DNA of 64,000 nucleotides from NCBI RefSeq assembly GCF_016887565.1, contig NZ_CP069396.1, positions 11,328,001 to 11,392,000 on the forward strand, read 5' to 3'. The stretch comes from Archangium violaceum (lineage in GTDB: Bacteria; Myxococcota; Myxococcia; Myxococcales; Myxococcaceae). Below are positions 34,662-44,079 of the stretch, one piece after another (within the stretch, counting starts at the first letter, position 1; each line of letters opens with the position of its first letter). Both the position numbers and the translations under genes were made by a program. The notes under the pieces are model-generated. The model was not told where the DNA came from. It saw nothing but the letters and a program-made list of their open reading frames with translations, and ran no database searches.

Positions 34662-36071
34662 ATGACCGCCTTCCTGCTCACAGCCCTGCTCTGGCACGCC
34701 AGCCCCCAGGCCGGAACGCCCCAGGCCCAGGCGATGACTCCACAATTCCAGCCCGAGGTCTCCGACCCGATGCTGGCCCCCGTCCCCCCCGCGCCGATAC
34801 AGGTGGGCTCCTGGGACGAGGCGCTCGCGCTGCTGCGCCAGCGCTCCACGGACCTGCGTGCCGCGCTGGCCCAGGTGGAGGTCGCCGCGGGACAGAGGCG
34901 CGCGGCGCTCGCGGGACTGCTGCCCTCGCTCCAGGGAACCCTCTCCGTGCAGTCCAACGTGCTCGACCCGAGCGCGACGCCCGTCCTCGGTGGCGGCGCT
35001 GGCGGCGGCATCGGAGGGGGCGCCGGTGGAGGGACGGGCACGGGAGGCGACACGCGGCCCACGTCGCCCCTGGGCACGGGCGTGCTGACAGCCTCGGTGC
35101 CCCTGTTCAACTGGAGCTCCATCCAGTCGCTGCGCTCGGCGAGCGCATCGCGCCGGGCGGCCGAGCTGTCGCTGGACGAGACGCGGCGCCAGCTCACCGG
35201 GGGCCTGGCCCGGGCGCTGGCGCGAGTGGCCTCCTCGGAGCGGCTCGCGGAGGTGAACCGCGTCAACCTGCGCTCGGCCCTGGAGCGGCTGGCGCTGGCC
35301 CAGCGGAGGCTGGAGCTGGGCGCGGGCACGCAGCTGGACGTCATCCGCCTGCGGCAGGACGCGGAGTCGGCGCGCTCGTCGGTGGTGTCCGGGGACGAGA
35401 CGCTGCGGCAGGCGCGGGACACGCTGGGGCTGGTGCTGGGCGCGGACCAGCCGGTGGGCCTGGACCGTGGCGTCTCCCTGGAGGACCTGCTGAACCGCGG
35501 CCAGCGGGAGTGCCGCAGGTTGGAAACGGTGGAGCAACGGCCGGACCTCGAGGCGGCGCGCGCGCAGCTGGAGGCGGCCGAGCACTCGGTGTCGGCGGCG
35601 AGGGCGCAGTACCTGCCCACGCTGGCGGCGCAGAGCACGGCGGTGGGCCTGACGGTGGACCCGGGCTTCGCGCGGGTGCCGGTGTGGAACATCGGCGCGG
35701 TGCTCACCTTCCCCTTCTACGAGGGGGGTGCGCGCGAGGGGCTCGTGCAGCAGGCCCGCGCGCGGGAGGAGACGGTGCGCCAGCAGGTGGTGGCGCGCCA
35801 GCGTGCCGTGTCGGTGGAGGTGTCGCAGACACGGCGCGAGGTGGACGTGGCCCAGGCGGAGCAGCAGATAGCGACCCGGACCCGGGAGCTCGCCGCGGAG
35901 AACGATCGGCTCACCCGCCGTGCCTTCGAGGTGGGGGCGGGAACGAGCCAGGACCTGGTGGTGTCCGCGGCGGCCTTGCGACAGGCGGAGCTGAACCTGG
36001 TGGTGAGTGAGTTCCAACTGTTCCAGGCGCGGATCGAAGCATTCCTGGCGGAGGCGGCATGCGACTGGTGA
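34662..36071 (+). CDS. TolC-family outer membrane efflux protein
   Basis: A 469-residue outer membrane factor of tripartite efflux. It has the duplicated helical-hairpin pattern of the family: SWDEALALLRQRSTDLRAAL at residues 50-69, long coiled-coil helices at 150-235 and 380-460, and the beta-barrel strands between. An unusual Gly-rich insert (GGGAGGGIGGGAGGG-like, about 110-129) lies in the first barrel loop, likely extracellular. The signal peptide at ATG 34662 is short. First gene of the efflux operon; the adaptor gene begins 13 bases before its stop. Confidence 0.88.
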   Translation: MTAFLLTALLWHASPQAGTPQAQAMTPQFQPEVSDPMLAPVPPAPIQVGSWDEALALLRQRSTDLRAALAQVEVAAGQRRAALAGLLPSLQGTLSVQSNVLDPSATPVLGGGAGGGIGGGAGGGTGTGGDTRPTSPLGTGVLTASVPLFNWSSIQSLRSASASRRAAELSLDETRRQLTGGLARALARVASSERLAEVNRVNLRSALERLALAQRRLELGAGTQLDVIRLRQDAESARSSVVSGDETLRQARDTLGLVLGADQPVGLDRGVSLEDLLNRGQRECRRLETVEQRPDLEAARAQLEAAEHSVSAARAQYLPTLAAQSTAVGLTVDPGFARVPVWNIGAVLTFPFYEGGAREGLVQQARAREETVRQQVVARQRAVSVEVSQTRREVDVAQAEQQIATRTRELAAENDRLTRRAFEVGAGTSQDLVVSAAALRQAELNLVVSEFQLFQARIEAFLAEAACDW

Positions 36072-37285
36072 GACATGGAGTCTGGGGAGCGTGGCTGGTG
36101 GGCCTCGCGCTGACCGGGTGCAGCGGTTCGAACGGAAAGGAAGGCCCGCGGGGAGGGCCCGGAGGCCCCGGAGGGCCAGCCGGCGCCGCGCGGCCGATGC
36201 CGGTGGAGGTGATGGAGCTCCGGCCGGGCCCGGTGCGTGACGTCGGGGAGTACCTGGGGACGCTCGTCTCCCGCCGGAGCATCACCGTCTATCCGCAGGT
36301 GGCCGGCTACATCCGGCGCATCGCGGTGAAGCCGGGCCAGCAGGTGAAGCCGGGCCAGCTATTGCTGGAGGTGGACCCGCGGCGCGAGCGCGCGGGCGTG
36401 CAGAGCGCCCAGGCCCAACGCCAATCGGCGCTGGCGCAGCGGGAGTACGCCCGGAGCACCCGCCAGCGCGCCGAGCAGTTGCTGCGCGAAGGACTCATGA
36501 GCCGCCAGGACTACGAGCAGGCGGTGGCTCAGGCCACGGCGGCCGAGGCCAGCGCGCGCTCGGCGGAGGCGCAGCTGCAGTCGCAGCAGGTGGAGCTCGG
36601 CTACACCACGGTGCAGGCGCCCTTCGCCGGGGTGGTGGGCGACATCCCCGTGAACCCGGGCGACTACGTCACCCCGCAGACGGTGCTGACGAGCGTGAAC
36701 CAGAGCCAGGCGCTGGAGGTGTCCGTGGCGGTGCCATCGGAGCGCGCCGCGCGGGTGCAGCTGGGACGCACGCAGGTGGAGGTCCTGGACGACGAGGGCA
36801 AGCCGGTGCTGAGCGCCCCCGTCGTCTTCGTGGCCCCCACGCCGGATCCGCGCACGCAACTGGTGGAGGTGACGGCGGCCTTCGAGAACACGGTGGGCCT
36901 GCGCGCCGACCAGGTGGTGCACGCCCAGGTGGTGTACGAGACGCGCGAGGCACTGCGTCTGCCCACGTTCGCGGTGACACAGCAGAGCAGCCAGTTCTTC
37001 GCCATGGTGGCGGCGCAGGGAGACGGGGGCTCGCCCATCGCGCAGCGCCGGCCGGTGAAGCTGGGAGGGCTCGAGGGCAACTACTACGAGGTGCTGGGAG
37101 GCCTGGAGGCGGGCACTCCGGTCATCGTCGGTTCCCTGCAACTGCTGCGGGATGGCCAGCCCATCCAACCCAAGCCCGTGCGGCAATTGCCAGGCGAGGA
37201 GCAGGGCGTGGGCGGCGCCGCGGACGCGGGCACGGGTGGCGCCGGGGACGCGGGCACGGGCTCCGGCCCGGACGGAGGCAGGTGA
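36059..37285 (+). CDS. RND efflux periplasmic adaptor (MFP) lipoprotein
   Basis: A 408-residue adaptor of the AcrA/MexA type with lipobox LTGC after MRLVRHGVWGAWLVGLA. A flexible Gly-rich stretch follows. The lipoyl half-motifs are VYPQVAGYIRRIAVKPGQQV and YTTVQAPFAGVVGDIPVNPG, separated by an alpha-hairpin (about 110-180) with RQRAEQLLREGLMSRQDYEQA. Beta-barrel and membrane-proximal domains follow, and the C-terminus is an odd Gly/Ala/Asp-rich tail. It joins the TolC-like protein and the RND pump. The start overlaps the upstream gene by 13 bases. Confidence 0.92.
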   Translation: MRLVRHGVWGAWLVGLALTGCSGSNGKEGPRGGPGGPGGPAGAARPMPVEVMELRPGPVRDVGEYLGTLVSRRSITVYPQVAGYIRRIAVKPGQQVKPGQLLLEVDPRRERAGVQSAQAQRQSALAQREYARSTRQRAEQLLREGLMSRQDYEQAVAQATAAEASARSAEAQLQSQQVELGYTTVQAPFAGVVGDIPVNPGDYVTPQTVLTSVNQSQALEVSVAVPSERAARVQLGRTQVEVLDDEGKPVLSAPVVFVAPTPDPRTQLVEVTAAFENTVGLRADQVVHAQVVYETREALRLPTFAVTQQSSQFFAMVAAQGDGGSPIAQRRPVKLGGLEGNYYEVLGGLEAGTPVIVGSLQLLRDGQPIQPKPVRQLPGEEQGVGGAADAGTGGAGDAGTGSGPDGGR

Positions 37286-37291
37286 GCGCCC

Positions 37292-40200
37292 ATGTTCTCC
37301 GAATTCTTCATCCGCCGGCCCATCTTCGCCAGCGTCATCTCCATCCTCATCACGCTGGTGGGAGCCATCTCCATTCCCAGCCTGCCCGTCGAGCAGTACC
37401 CCAACCTCGCCGCGCCCCAGGTGACGGTGACGTCCACGTACATCGGCGCCTCCGCCGAGGTGGTGGAGAGCGCGGTGACGACGGTACTGGAGCGCCAGCT
37501 CAACGGTCTGGAGGGCATGCGCTACATCTCCTCCACCAGCAGCAACAACGGCACCAGCACCGTCACGGTCACCTTCGAGCCGGAGAGGGATCTGGACGTC
37601 GCCGCGGTGGACGTGCAGAACCGGGTGGCCACGGCCTCGGGACGGCTGCCCGCCGAGGTGAACGCGCTGGGCATCACCATCAACAAGACGCAGTCGCAGC
37701 TGCTCATGTCCTTCGGCCTGTATGACAAGGAGGGGCGCTACGACACGGGCTTCATCAGCAACTACGCGGACGTCTACATCCGGGACGCGCTGCTGCGCGT
37801 GAAGGGCGTGGGCGACGTGCGCATCTTCGGCGAGCGCCGCTTCGCCATGCGCTTGTGGTTGGACCCGGTGAAGCTGGCGAGCCGGGGCCTCACGGCGCAG
37901 GACGTGGTGAGCGCGCTGCGCGAGCAGAACGTGCAGGTGGCCGCGGGGCAGGTGGGGCAGCCGCCTTCGCCCCAGGGGCAGACGTATCAGATCAACGTGC
38001 AGGTGCTCGGGCAGCTGTCCACGCCGGAGCAGTTCGGCGACATCGTGGTACAGCGGGGCGAGGACGGCTCGCTGGTGCGGATGAAGGACATCGGCCGGGT
38101 GGAGCTGGGGGCGGAGAACTACAACCAGCTCTTGCGCTTCAACGGCCGGGACGCGGTGGGCCTGGGCATCTTCCAGCTCCCCGGCTCCAACGCGCTGGAG
38201 GTGCGCGAGGGCGTGGTGGCCGAGCTGGAGCGGCTCGAGGCCAGCTTCCCGCCGGGCCTCATCTACGAGAAGGCCTTCGACACCACGGCGGCGGTGGAGG
38301 AGTCCATCAACGAGGTGCTGCTCACGCTGCTGGAAGCCGTCGTGCTGGTCATCTTCGTGGTCTTCATCTTCCTGCACGGCTGGCGCAGCATCCTCGTGGT
38401 GGCCACGACGCTGCCGGTGTCGCTGCTGGGCACCTTCGCCTTCGTCAGCGCGTTCGGCTTCTCGCTCAACACGCTGACGCTGTTCGGCCTGACACTGGCG
38501 ACGGGTCTGGTGGTGGACGACGCCATCGTGGTCATCGAGAACGTCGAGCGCGTGATGGCGGAGGAGAACCTGCCCGCGCGAGAGGCGACGCACCGGAGCA
38601 TGAAGCAGGTGGGCGGCGCGGTGGTGGCGACGGCGCTGGTGCTGTCGGCGGTGTTCGTCCCGGTGTCCTTCTTCCCGGGCACCACGGGCTCCATCTACCG
38701 GCAGTTCGCGCTCACCCTCGCCTTCTCCATCGGCCTGTCGGCGCTGGTGGCCCTCACGCTGTCCCCCGCGCTGTGCGCCCGGCTGCTGCGTCCGCACGAG
38801 GGACAGAAGTGGCGCGTCTTCCGCTGGGTGGACCAGGGCATGGACTCCTTCCGGCGCGGCTACGCGCGCTTCCTCGGGCGGCTGCTGGGGCCGCGCATCC
38901 GGTGGGGCGTGCTGGCCGGCTTCGGGGTGTGCCTGGCCATCACCGGGCTGCTCTACAAGACGACGCCCACCGGCTTCATCCCCGAGGAAGACCAGGGCTA
39001 CCTCATCGTCGCCATCCAGGGCCCGGAGGGCACGTCGCTGGACTACACGCGGCAGGTGCTCCTGCAGGCCGAGAAGGTGCTCAGCCAGCAGCCGGAGGTG
39101 ACGGGCCTGTTCGCCGTGGGCGGCTTCTCCCTGCTGGGCAGCGGTCCCAACTACGGCGTCCTCTTCGTCAACCTGCGGCCCTGGGGTGAGCGCGAGGAGA
39201 AGGAACAGAGCGTGGCGGGGCTGGTGGCCCGGTTGCAGGGACCGTTCGCGGCCATCCCCGGCGCGCGGGTGCTGGCCTTCCAGCCGCCCACCATCCGCGG
39301 CGTGGGCAGCGTGGGCGGCTTCGAGTTCGTCCTGGAGGACCAGTCGGGCACCCACACGCTGGACGAGTTGTCGGCGGCGACGCAGCAGCTGTCGGCGCGG
39401 GCCAACCAGTCACCGGACCTGCGCGGCGTCTTCTCCTCCTATACGGCGAGCACCCCGCTGCTCAACGTGTCGGTGGACCGGGAGAAGGCCAAGGCACTGG
39501 GCGTGTCGCTGGACTCGCTCTACTCCACGCTGCAGGTCTACATGGGCAGCCAGTACGTCAACGACTTCACCTTCTCCAACCGCGTCTACCGCGTCTACGT
39601 GCAGGCGGCCACGCCCTTCCGCAACGAGCCCCGGGACATCTCCGCCTTCTACGTGCGCTCGGCGCAGGGGAGCATGGTGCCGCTGGAGAGCCTGGTGAAG
39701 GTGGAGTCCGTCACCACCGCGCAGAACATCCAGCACTACAACCTGTTCCGCTCGGCCACCATCAACGGCCAGGGGGCGCCCGGTGTCAGCACGGGCCAGG
39801 CGCTGCAGGCCATGGAGGCCGTCGCCCGCCAGGGCCTGCCCACCGGCTACACCTTCGAGTGGACGGGCCTGTCACTGGAGCAGAAGCAGTCCGCGGGCAA
39901 GGTGCTGCTCATCTTCGCCCTGGGCATCGTCTTCGTCTTCCTGGTGCTCTCCGCGCAGTACGAGAGCTTCGCCCTGCCCTTCGTCATCATGCTGTCGGTG
40001 CCGGTGGCCATGCTCGGAGCGCTGGGGCTGCAGAACCTGCGCGGGCTGGCCAATGACGTCTTCTGCCAGGTGGGTCTGGTGATGCTGGTGGGCCTCTCCA
40101 GCAAGAACGCCGTGCTCATTGTCGAGTTCGCCGAGCAGCTGCGTCACCAGGGCCTGAGCGTGGTGGACGCGGCCATCCAGGCGGCGGACACGCGGCTGCG

Positions 40201-40423
40201 GCCCATCCTGATGACGTCCTTCGCCTTCCTCCTGGGCGTGCTGCCGCTGGTGCTGGCCTCGGGAGCGGGAGCGGCCTCGCGCAAGTCGCTGGGCACGGCG
40301 GTCTTCGGCGGCATGCTGCTGTCCACCTTCGTCAACCTCATCTTCATCCCCGTGCTGTACACGCTGGTGGAGACGGCGCGCACGAAGCTGCTCAAGCGGC
40401 ACGAGACACCACGCCCGGCCTGA
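37292..40423 (+). CDS. RND multidrug efflux pump, HAE1 (AcrB/MexB) type
   Basis: A 1043-residue inner membrane proton-driven pump, of normal length. Typical features: the N-terminal FFIRRPIFASVISI helix, twelve transmembrane helices in two sets around two large periplasmic domains, and the proton-relay pair in GLVVDDAIVVIENVER (D409-D410, equivalent to AcrB D407-D408). It starts six bases after the adaptor stop, completing an outer membrane-adaptor-pump operon. HAE1 pumps export amphiphilic drugs and metabolites; the exact substrate is unknown. No regulator gene adjoins the operon. Confidence 0.95.
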   Translation: MFSEFFIRRPIFASVISILITLVGAISIPSLPVEQYPNLAAPQVTVTSTYIGASAEVVESAVTTVLERQLNGLEGMRYISSTSSNNGTSTVTVTFEPERDLDVAAVDVQNRVATASGRLPAEVNALGITINKTQSQLLMSFGLYDKEGRYDTGFISNYADVYIRDALLRVKGVGDVRIFGERRFAMRLWLDPVKLASRGLTAQDVVSALREQNVQVAAGQVGQPPSPQGQTYQINVQVLGQLSTPEQFGDIVVQRGEDGSLVRMKDIGRVELGAENYNQLLRFNGRDAVGLGIFQLPGSNALEVREGVVAELERLEASFPPGLIYEKAFDTTAAVEESINEVLLTLLEAVVLVIFVVFIFLHGWRSILVVATTLPVSLLGTFAFVSAFGFSLNTLTLFGLTLATGLVVDDAIVVIENVERVMAEENLPAREATHRSMKQVGGAVVATALVLSAVFVPVSFFPGTTGSIYRQFALTLAFSIGLSALVALTLSPALCARLLRPHEGQKWRVFRWVDQGMDSFRRGYARFLGRLLGPRIRWGVLAGFGVCLAITGLLYKTTPTGFIPEEDQGYLIVAIQGPEGTSLDYTRQVLLQAEKVLSQQPEVTGLFAVGGFSLLGSGPNYGVLFVNLRPWGEREEKEQSVAGLVARLQGPFAAIPGARVLAFQPPTIRGVGSVGGFEFVLEDQSGTHTLDELSAATQQLSARANQSPDLRGVFSSYTASTPLLNVSVDREKAKALGVSLDSLYSTLQVYMGSQYVNDFTFSNRVYRVYVQAATPFRNEPRDISAFYVRSAQGSMVPLESLVKVESVTTAQNIQHYNLFRSATINGQGAPGVSTGQALQAMEAVARQGLPTGYTFEWTGLSLEQKQSAGKVLLIFALGIVFVFLVLSAQYESFALPFVIMLSVPVAMLGALGLQNLRGLANDVFCQVGLVMLVGLSSKNAVLIVEFAEQLRHQGLSVVDAAIQAADTRLRPILMTSFAFLLGVLPLVLASGAGAASRKSLGTAVFGGMLLSTFVNLIFIPVLYTLVETARTKLLKRHETPRPA

Positions 40424-40736
40424 GAAAAAAGAAGGCGGCGGGCGGCCCCTCTGGCAAAGGGCCGTCCGCCGCTCCCGGTTGGCCGTGAGGAGACGGCCAC
40501 TGCCTACCTACAGCACGTCCCGTGCCAGCAGGCAAGCGCTTGAATCCTCGAAGGCCTTCTTATGCCACTGGTGCATCCAGGCTCCACTCCCAGGAGAACG
40601 GATGTAAAGCTTCGTGACAAATCTGGCGGAATCCCTTGGAACACCAATGGGTTGGCGCCGTCGGAGCCGCTTGTCGTCGAATCGGACAGGGCTGTCCTGA
40701 TGGCGGACAACCCTGGCGCGGCACGGACCGAGGGGC
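40424..40736. other. Intergenic region, 313 bases, no gene
   Basis: Between the convergent RND pump and a lipoprotein gene. It holds the terminator hairpin at 40435-40472 and a second small inverted repeat (GGCCGT/ACGGCC at 40481-40498). The remainder is less GC-rich than the genes and has no credible small ORF; a 79-codon frame at 40562-40801 overlaps the lipoprotein gene and lacks codon bias. Confidence 0.7.
40435..40472. terminator. Bidirectional intrinsic terminator
   Basis: GCGGCGGGCGGCCC (40435-40448) pairs with 40459-40472 with a single mismatch around a 10-base loop. On the plus side it lies 12 bases past the RND stop. On the minus strand it is followed, after a short purine spacer, by the complement of the AAAAAA tract at 40425-40430, giving a U-run, so it is a stronger terminator for the minus-strand lipoprotein gene. 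Confidence 0.6.
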
Positions 40737-41282
40737 TCAGGAGATCCAGGTGTCCACGGTCTTCACCACCTTCCACCGGCCCTCGACGCGCTCGAGGATG
40801 AGGGTGAGCCCGTTGGCGCCGACGTTGCCATAGGTGATGGAGGCATCGGCGGAGGCGCGGTCGGGTGAGGAGAAGCGCACCTGCTCGACGTCGAGGAACA
40901 TGGCGCGGGAGGGAGCGACCCGGGTCTCGTATCGCCCGGCCGTGACCGTGAGGAGTGAATCCCGCGTGGGCACCACCTTGCCCCCCTGCCACTTACAGGC
41001 CTCCGGGCCGGACACCATGAAGCGGTCGTTCAGGAAGAGCGACAGGAACCGGTCGCTGGGGGCGCCGCACTCACCCCGGACGCAGACGCGAAGACAGTGG
41101 AGCGTCTGGGGATTGAGATCGCCTCCGAAGTTCGCGACGGTGCCGCGGACGATGGCGGCGTACAGCTCCGCCTCGTCCTCCGCCGCCAGCTCCGATCGGG
41201 AACGGGCACCGACGTCGTGCGAACACGCGGAAACGAGGAACAGCGCGACGATCCACCACCCTGCTCGGCGAGCTCCATTCAT
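40737..41282 (-). CDS. Lipoprotein of unknown function
   Basis: A 181-residue lipoprotein: MNGARRAGWWIVALFLVSAC with lipobox VSAC. The mature domain has an ELYAAIVRGTVANF helix, a Cys-rich LHCLRVCVRGECGAPSDRF segment (three Cys that may pair), and a C-terminal NTF2-like sheet (GLTLILERVEGRWKVVKTVD). The last strand pattern is common in SnoaL/NTF2-like proteins. Role unknown. Convergent with the efflux operon. Confidence 0.65.
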   Translation of the reverse strand: MNGARRAGWWIVALFLVSACSHDVGARSRSELAAEDEAELYAAIVRGTVANFGGDLNPQTLHCLRVCVRGECGAPSDRFLSLFLNDRFMVSGPEACKWQGGKVVPTRDSLLTVTAGRYETRVAPSRAMFLDVEQVRFSSPDRASADASITYGNVGANGLTLILERVEGRWKVVKTVDTWIS

Positions 41283-41431
41283 GGGCTTCCTCCTGGCTGG
41301 TTGCCAGGAGTGAGCCCAGCAGAGGGAGGGCCGGGAGGCCAGGACCTTCCAGGTGCGATGGCGGGAGACGGACAGGTACGAAAAGGTCGGGGCGCGGTGT
41401 TAGAAGGAGCCGCATCTCTCCGAGGCTCACC

Positions 41432-42628
41432 TTGGTTCGCGCCGCCAGACACATCGAGAACGTCCGATACGCCATCCGCAACGTCGTGGCCGAGGCGAGC
41501 CGCCTCGAGGCCCAGGGGCGGCGGATCCTCTATCTGAACATCGGGGACCCGCTGAAGTTCGACTTCCGCACCCCGCCGCACCTCATCGAGGCGGTGCACC
41601 GGGCGATGAAGGAGGGCCACAACGGGTACGCGCCCTCGGCGGGCATCCCAGCCGCGCGCGAGGCCATCGCCCGCGAGGCGGCGCGCAACGGCATTCCCGG
41701 CATCACGGCCTCGGACGTGGTGGTCACCACGGGAGCCAGCGAGGCGCTGGAGCTGGCGCTCACCGCGCTGCTGGAGCCCGGGGAGCGCGTGCTGCTGCCC
41801 TGCCCCGGCTATCCGCTCTACGGCGCGCTCATGGCCAAGCTGAGCGCCCAGGGCGTGCCCTACTCGCTGAACGAGGAGAATGGCTGGTCGTTGGATCTCG
41901 AGGAGATCGACGCCCTGTGCACGCCAGGCACGCGGGCCATCCTGCTGTGCAGCCCCAACAACCCCACGGGCGCGGTGCTGGACCGGAAGGTGCTGGAGGG
42001 CCTGCTGGAGATCGCCCGGCGGCGCGGGCTCGTGGTGCTGTCGGATGAGATCTACGACAAGCTGCTCTACGACAAGGCGCACGTGGCCACGGCGTCGCTC
42101 GCGACAGACGTGCCCATCATCACCTTCAACGGCCTGTCCAAGGCGTACGTGGCGTGTGGCTGGCGGGTGGGGTGGCTGGTCTTCTGCAACGCGCACCTGA
42201 TGCCGGAGCTGAAGAGCGCGGTGATGAGGTTGGCGGACGCGCGTCTGTGCAGCCCGGCCCCGCAGCAGTACGCCATCGAGCCCGCGCTGGAGGGACCGCA
42301 GGACCACATCCCGGAGATGATGGGGCGGCTGCGCGCGCGGAGGGACTTGATGGTGCGGCGGATCAACGCCATCCCCGGACTGTCGGTGGTGGAACCGGCC
42401 GCCGCGTTCTACGCGATGGTGCGCCTCCAGCTGCCCGGTGTGACGTCGGATGAGGACTTCGTGCTCTCGCTGCTGCGCGAGAAGGGCGTGCTGTTCGTCC
42501 ACGGGAGCGGCTTCGGGCAGAAGCAGGGGACCCAGCACTTCCGGGTGGTGTTCCTGCCGCGGGAGGACGTCCTCACCACGGCCTTCGACCGGTTGGAGAC
42601 GTTCGTGCGCGAGCGCTATTCACGGTGA
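41432..42628 (+). CDS. AlaA-type aspartate/alanine aminotransferase (class I)
   Basis: A 398-residue class I aminotransferase. Features: NIGDPLKFDFRTP, GYAPSAGIPAAREAIARE, TTGASEALELALTALLEPG, the SPNNPTGAVLD loop that binds PLP, SDEIYDKLLYDK, and the Schiff-base lysine in NGLSKAYVACGWRVGW (K237). The pattern is closer to AlaA/YfbQ-type glutamate-pyruvate aminotransferases than to AspC. It starts at a TTG (41432) with GAGG six bases upstream; no in-frame ATG fits better. Likely transcribed alone. Confidence 0.88.
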   Translation: MVRAARHIENVRYAIRNVVAEASRLEAQGRRILYLNIGDPLKFDFRTPPHLIEAVHRAMKEGHNGYAPSAGIPAAREAIAREAARNGIPGITASDVVVTTGASEALELALTALLEPGERVLLPCPGYPLYGALMAKLSAQGVPYSLNEENGWSLDLEEIDALCTPGTRAILLCSPNNPTGAVLDRKVLEGLLEIARRRGLVVLSDEIYDKLLYDKAHVATASLATDVPIITFNGLSKAYVACGWRVGWLVFCNAHLMPELKSAVMRLADARLCSPAPQQYAIEPALEGPQDHIPEMMGRLRARRDLMVRRINAIPGLSVVEPAAAFYAMVRLQLPGVTSDEDFVLSLLREKGVLFVHGSGFGQKQGTQHFRVVFLPREDVLTTAFDRLETFVRERYSR

Positions 42629-42744
42629 GGCACCAGCCCGAAGCATCCAGAGCCCGCCTCAAGGGCGCGGACTGACGCCCTCGCTCACCGCTCCGCCTCA
42701 TTCAGACACAGAGAAGCCATCCTCACCTCACGGAGGGGAGCCCA

Positions 42745-44067
42745 ATGAACAGGATGAGGGGGAGCCATCTGGCCCGACTGTGGCCCGTGGCCCTGTATCT
42801 GCTGCTGACGTCCGCATGCGCGACGCTGGAAGCAACCTCCCGGGAAGCGCCTCCTCCCCCTGGGTCGGAACCGCTCGTGCGAGTGAGCCCATTGCCTGAT
42901 GGCAGACTCCAGCTCGCTTTCCCATCGGTACCTCCAGTTCCAGCATTGCAGCGTCTATCCGTGGAAGAGGCCTCGCGTGTGCTGGCTGATTTTCGCGAGG
43001 CTTTCGCTCAGCAGGCGGGCTCACGGGTCACCCTGGCATCATCGAATCCGGTTTGCTCCGGCTCCCGTTGTCCCACCCCGTGGGGGCAATCCTTGCGCGA
43101 GCAATACCATGACCGCTACGGGCCACCCCTGCTCCCACTGCCCACGTGCCTGGAGGAGAGTGCGCTCCTGATGGCCTTGCGCCTATCCCCCCGGTACATG
43201 CCCGCTGGCATACGTGAGGCGGCGGAGGAACTCTTCAAGGATCCGGCTTTCCTCGCGGGCATCGCCACCGCCCTGGTGGTGTATATCGTCGCCTGGGCGG
43301 CTCCCGAACCGATCTTCACCAAGTCCTTCGCCATTTCCGTCACGGCGGTGCTGACCTTCGCCTTCACCTTGGCGGAGCTCACCCACCTGGGTCTGGTGGC
43401 TCTTCGCCTGTACCAGGACACGGAAGGGAGCCGGACGCTGGGTGAGATCGAAGCGGCGGCGAAGCGCTTTGGCAGATCTCTGGGAGGCGTAGGGCTGCGG
43501 GCCATGGTGTTCGTGGCGAGCTATGGAGTGGGCAAGGCTTTCCCCAGGCTCCCTCCAGGAGGACTGAGGGCGCTGCTGGCACCTCCTCGCTACGCGGTGG
43601 CGGGCGGGTTGGAGCTGACCGCGGCCACGTCAGTCCAAGCCGTGGCGGATGGGACCCTCCTGATCTCGGGAGTGGCCGCTGGTGCGACGAGTTCCACCCT
43701 CCGAAGCGCCTGCAAGGACGGCTCGCGCCAACTGGCTGGCCACTGATGGCATCACCTGGCCACCAACAAGAACGACTCAGCCGCCGTGCGAGGTGGCCCG
43801 TGGACTCCCCGCTTCGAGAAGATCTTCGCCAAAGCGGGAATGAGCCTGGATGCGCGAGAGAACCAAGTCTACCTGGAGGCACACCAGGGACCTCATCCCG
43901 AGGAGTATCATGACGAGGTCTACGAACGACTCCGAGAAGCGGTTTCGAGATGCAGGACGCAGCAGTCCTGCCGGGCCAGGCTGGTGGATGCACTCGGGCG
44001 AATCGCGGATGAGGTCTGCACGCCTGGCTCCAGGCTTCATCGGTTGGTGACGAAGTCCCAGCGTTGA
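42745..44067 (+). pseudogene. SitA-like lipoprotein with AHH nuclease toxin tail, interrupted by an in-frame TGA
   Basis: Codons 1-333 (42745-43743) encode a lipoprotein-type N-terminus (LLLTSAC), a membrane-associated middle region with two hydrophobic helices (FLAGIATALVVYIVAWA; FAISVTAVLTFAFTLAE), and a region ending CKDGSRQLAGH. Codon 334 is TGA (43744-43746). The same frame then continues without a break as WHHLATNKND, GGPWTPRFEKIFAKAGMSL, HQGPHPEEYHDEVYERL to TGA at 44065. That tail is the AHH-type endonuclease domain of myxobacterial polymorphic toxins, including TraA-exchanged SitA proteins. The stop removes exactly the W-H-H catalytic motif from the upstream product. Reinitiation at GTG 43786 would also miss it. 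Composition is lower in GC than neighbours, consistent with transfer. The immunity gene follows 12 bases later. Confidence 0.75.
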
Positions 44068-44079
44068 GAGGGAGGGCGC

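Noticed and set aside
36115-36135. tRNA T-loop-like GGTTCGAA sequence
   Set aside because: It lies in the adaptor lipoprotein coding frame with no acceptor or anticodon stems around it. No tRNA was found anywhere.
36359-39355. 998-codon minus-strand frame over the efflux operon
   Set aside because: Antisense to the RND pump and adaptor, with His/Arg-rich translation.
40562-40801. 79-codon plus-strand ORF in the gap after the efflux operon
   Set aside because: Overlaps the lipoprotein gene on the other strand, lacks a ribosome site and codon bias.
43744-43746. TGA in the toxin frame as a selenocysteine codon
   Set aside because: No homologue is known to carry Sec here, and no SECIS-like hairpin is evident directly after the codon; a nonsense mutation or read-through is simpler.
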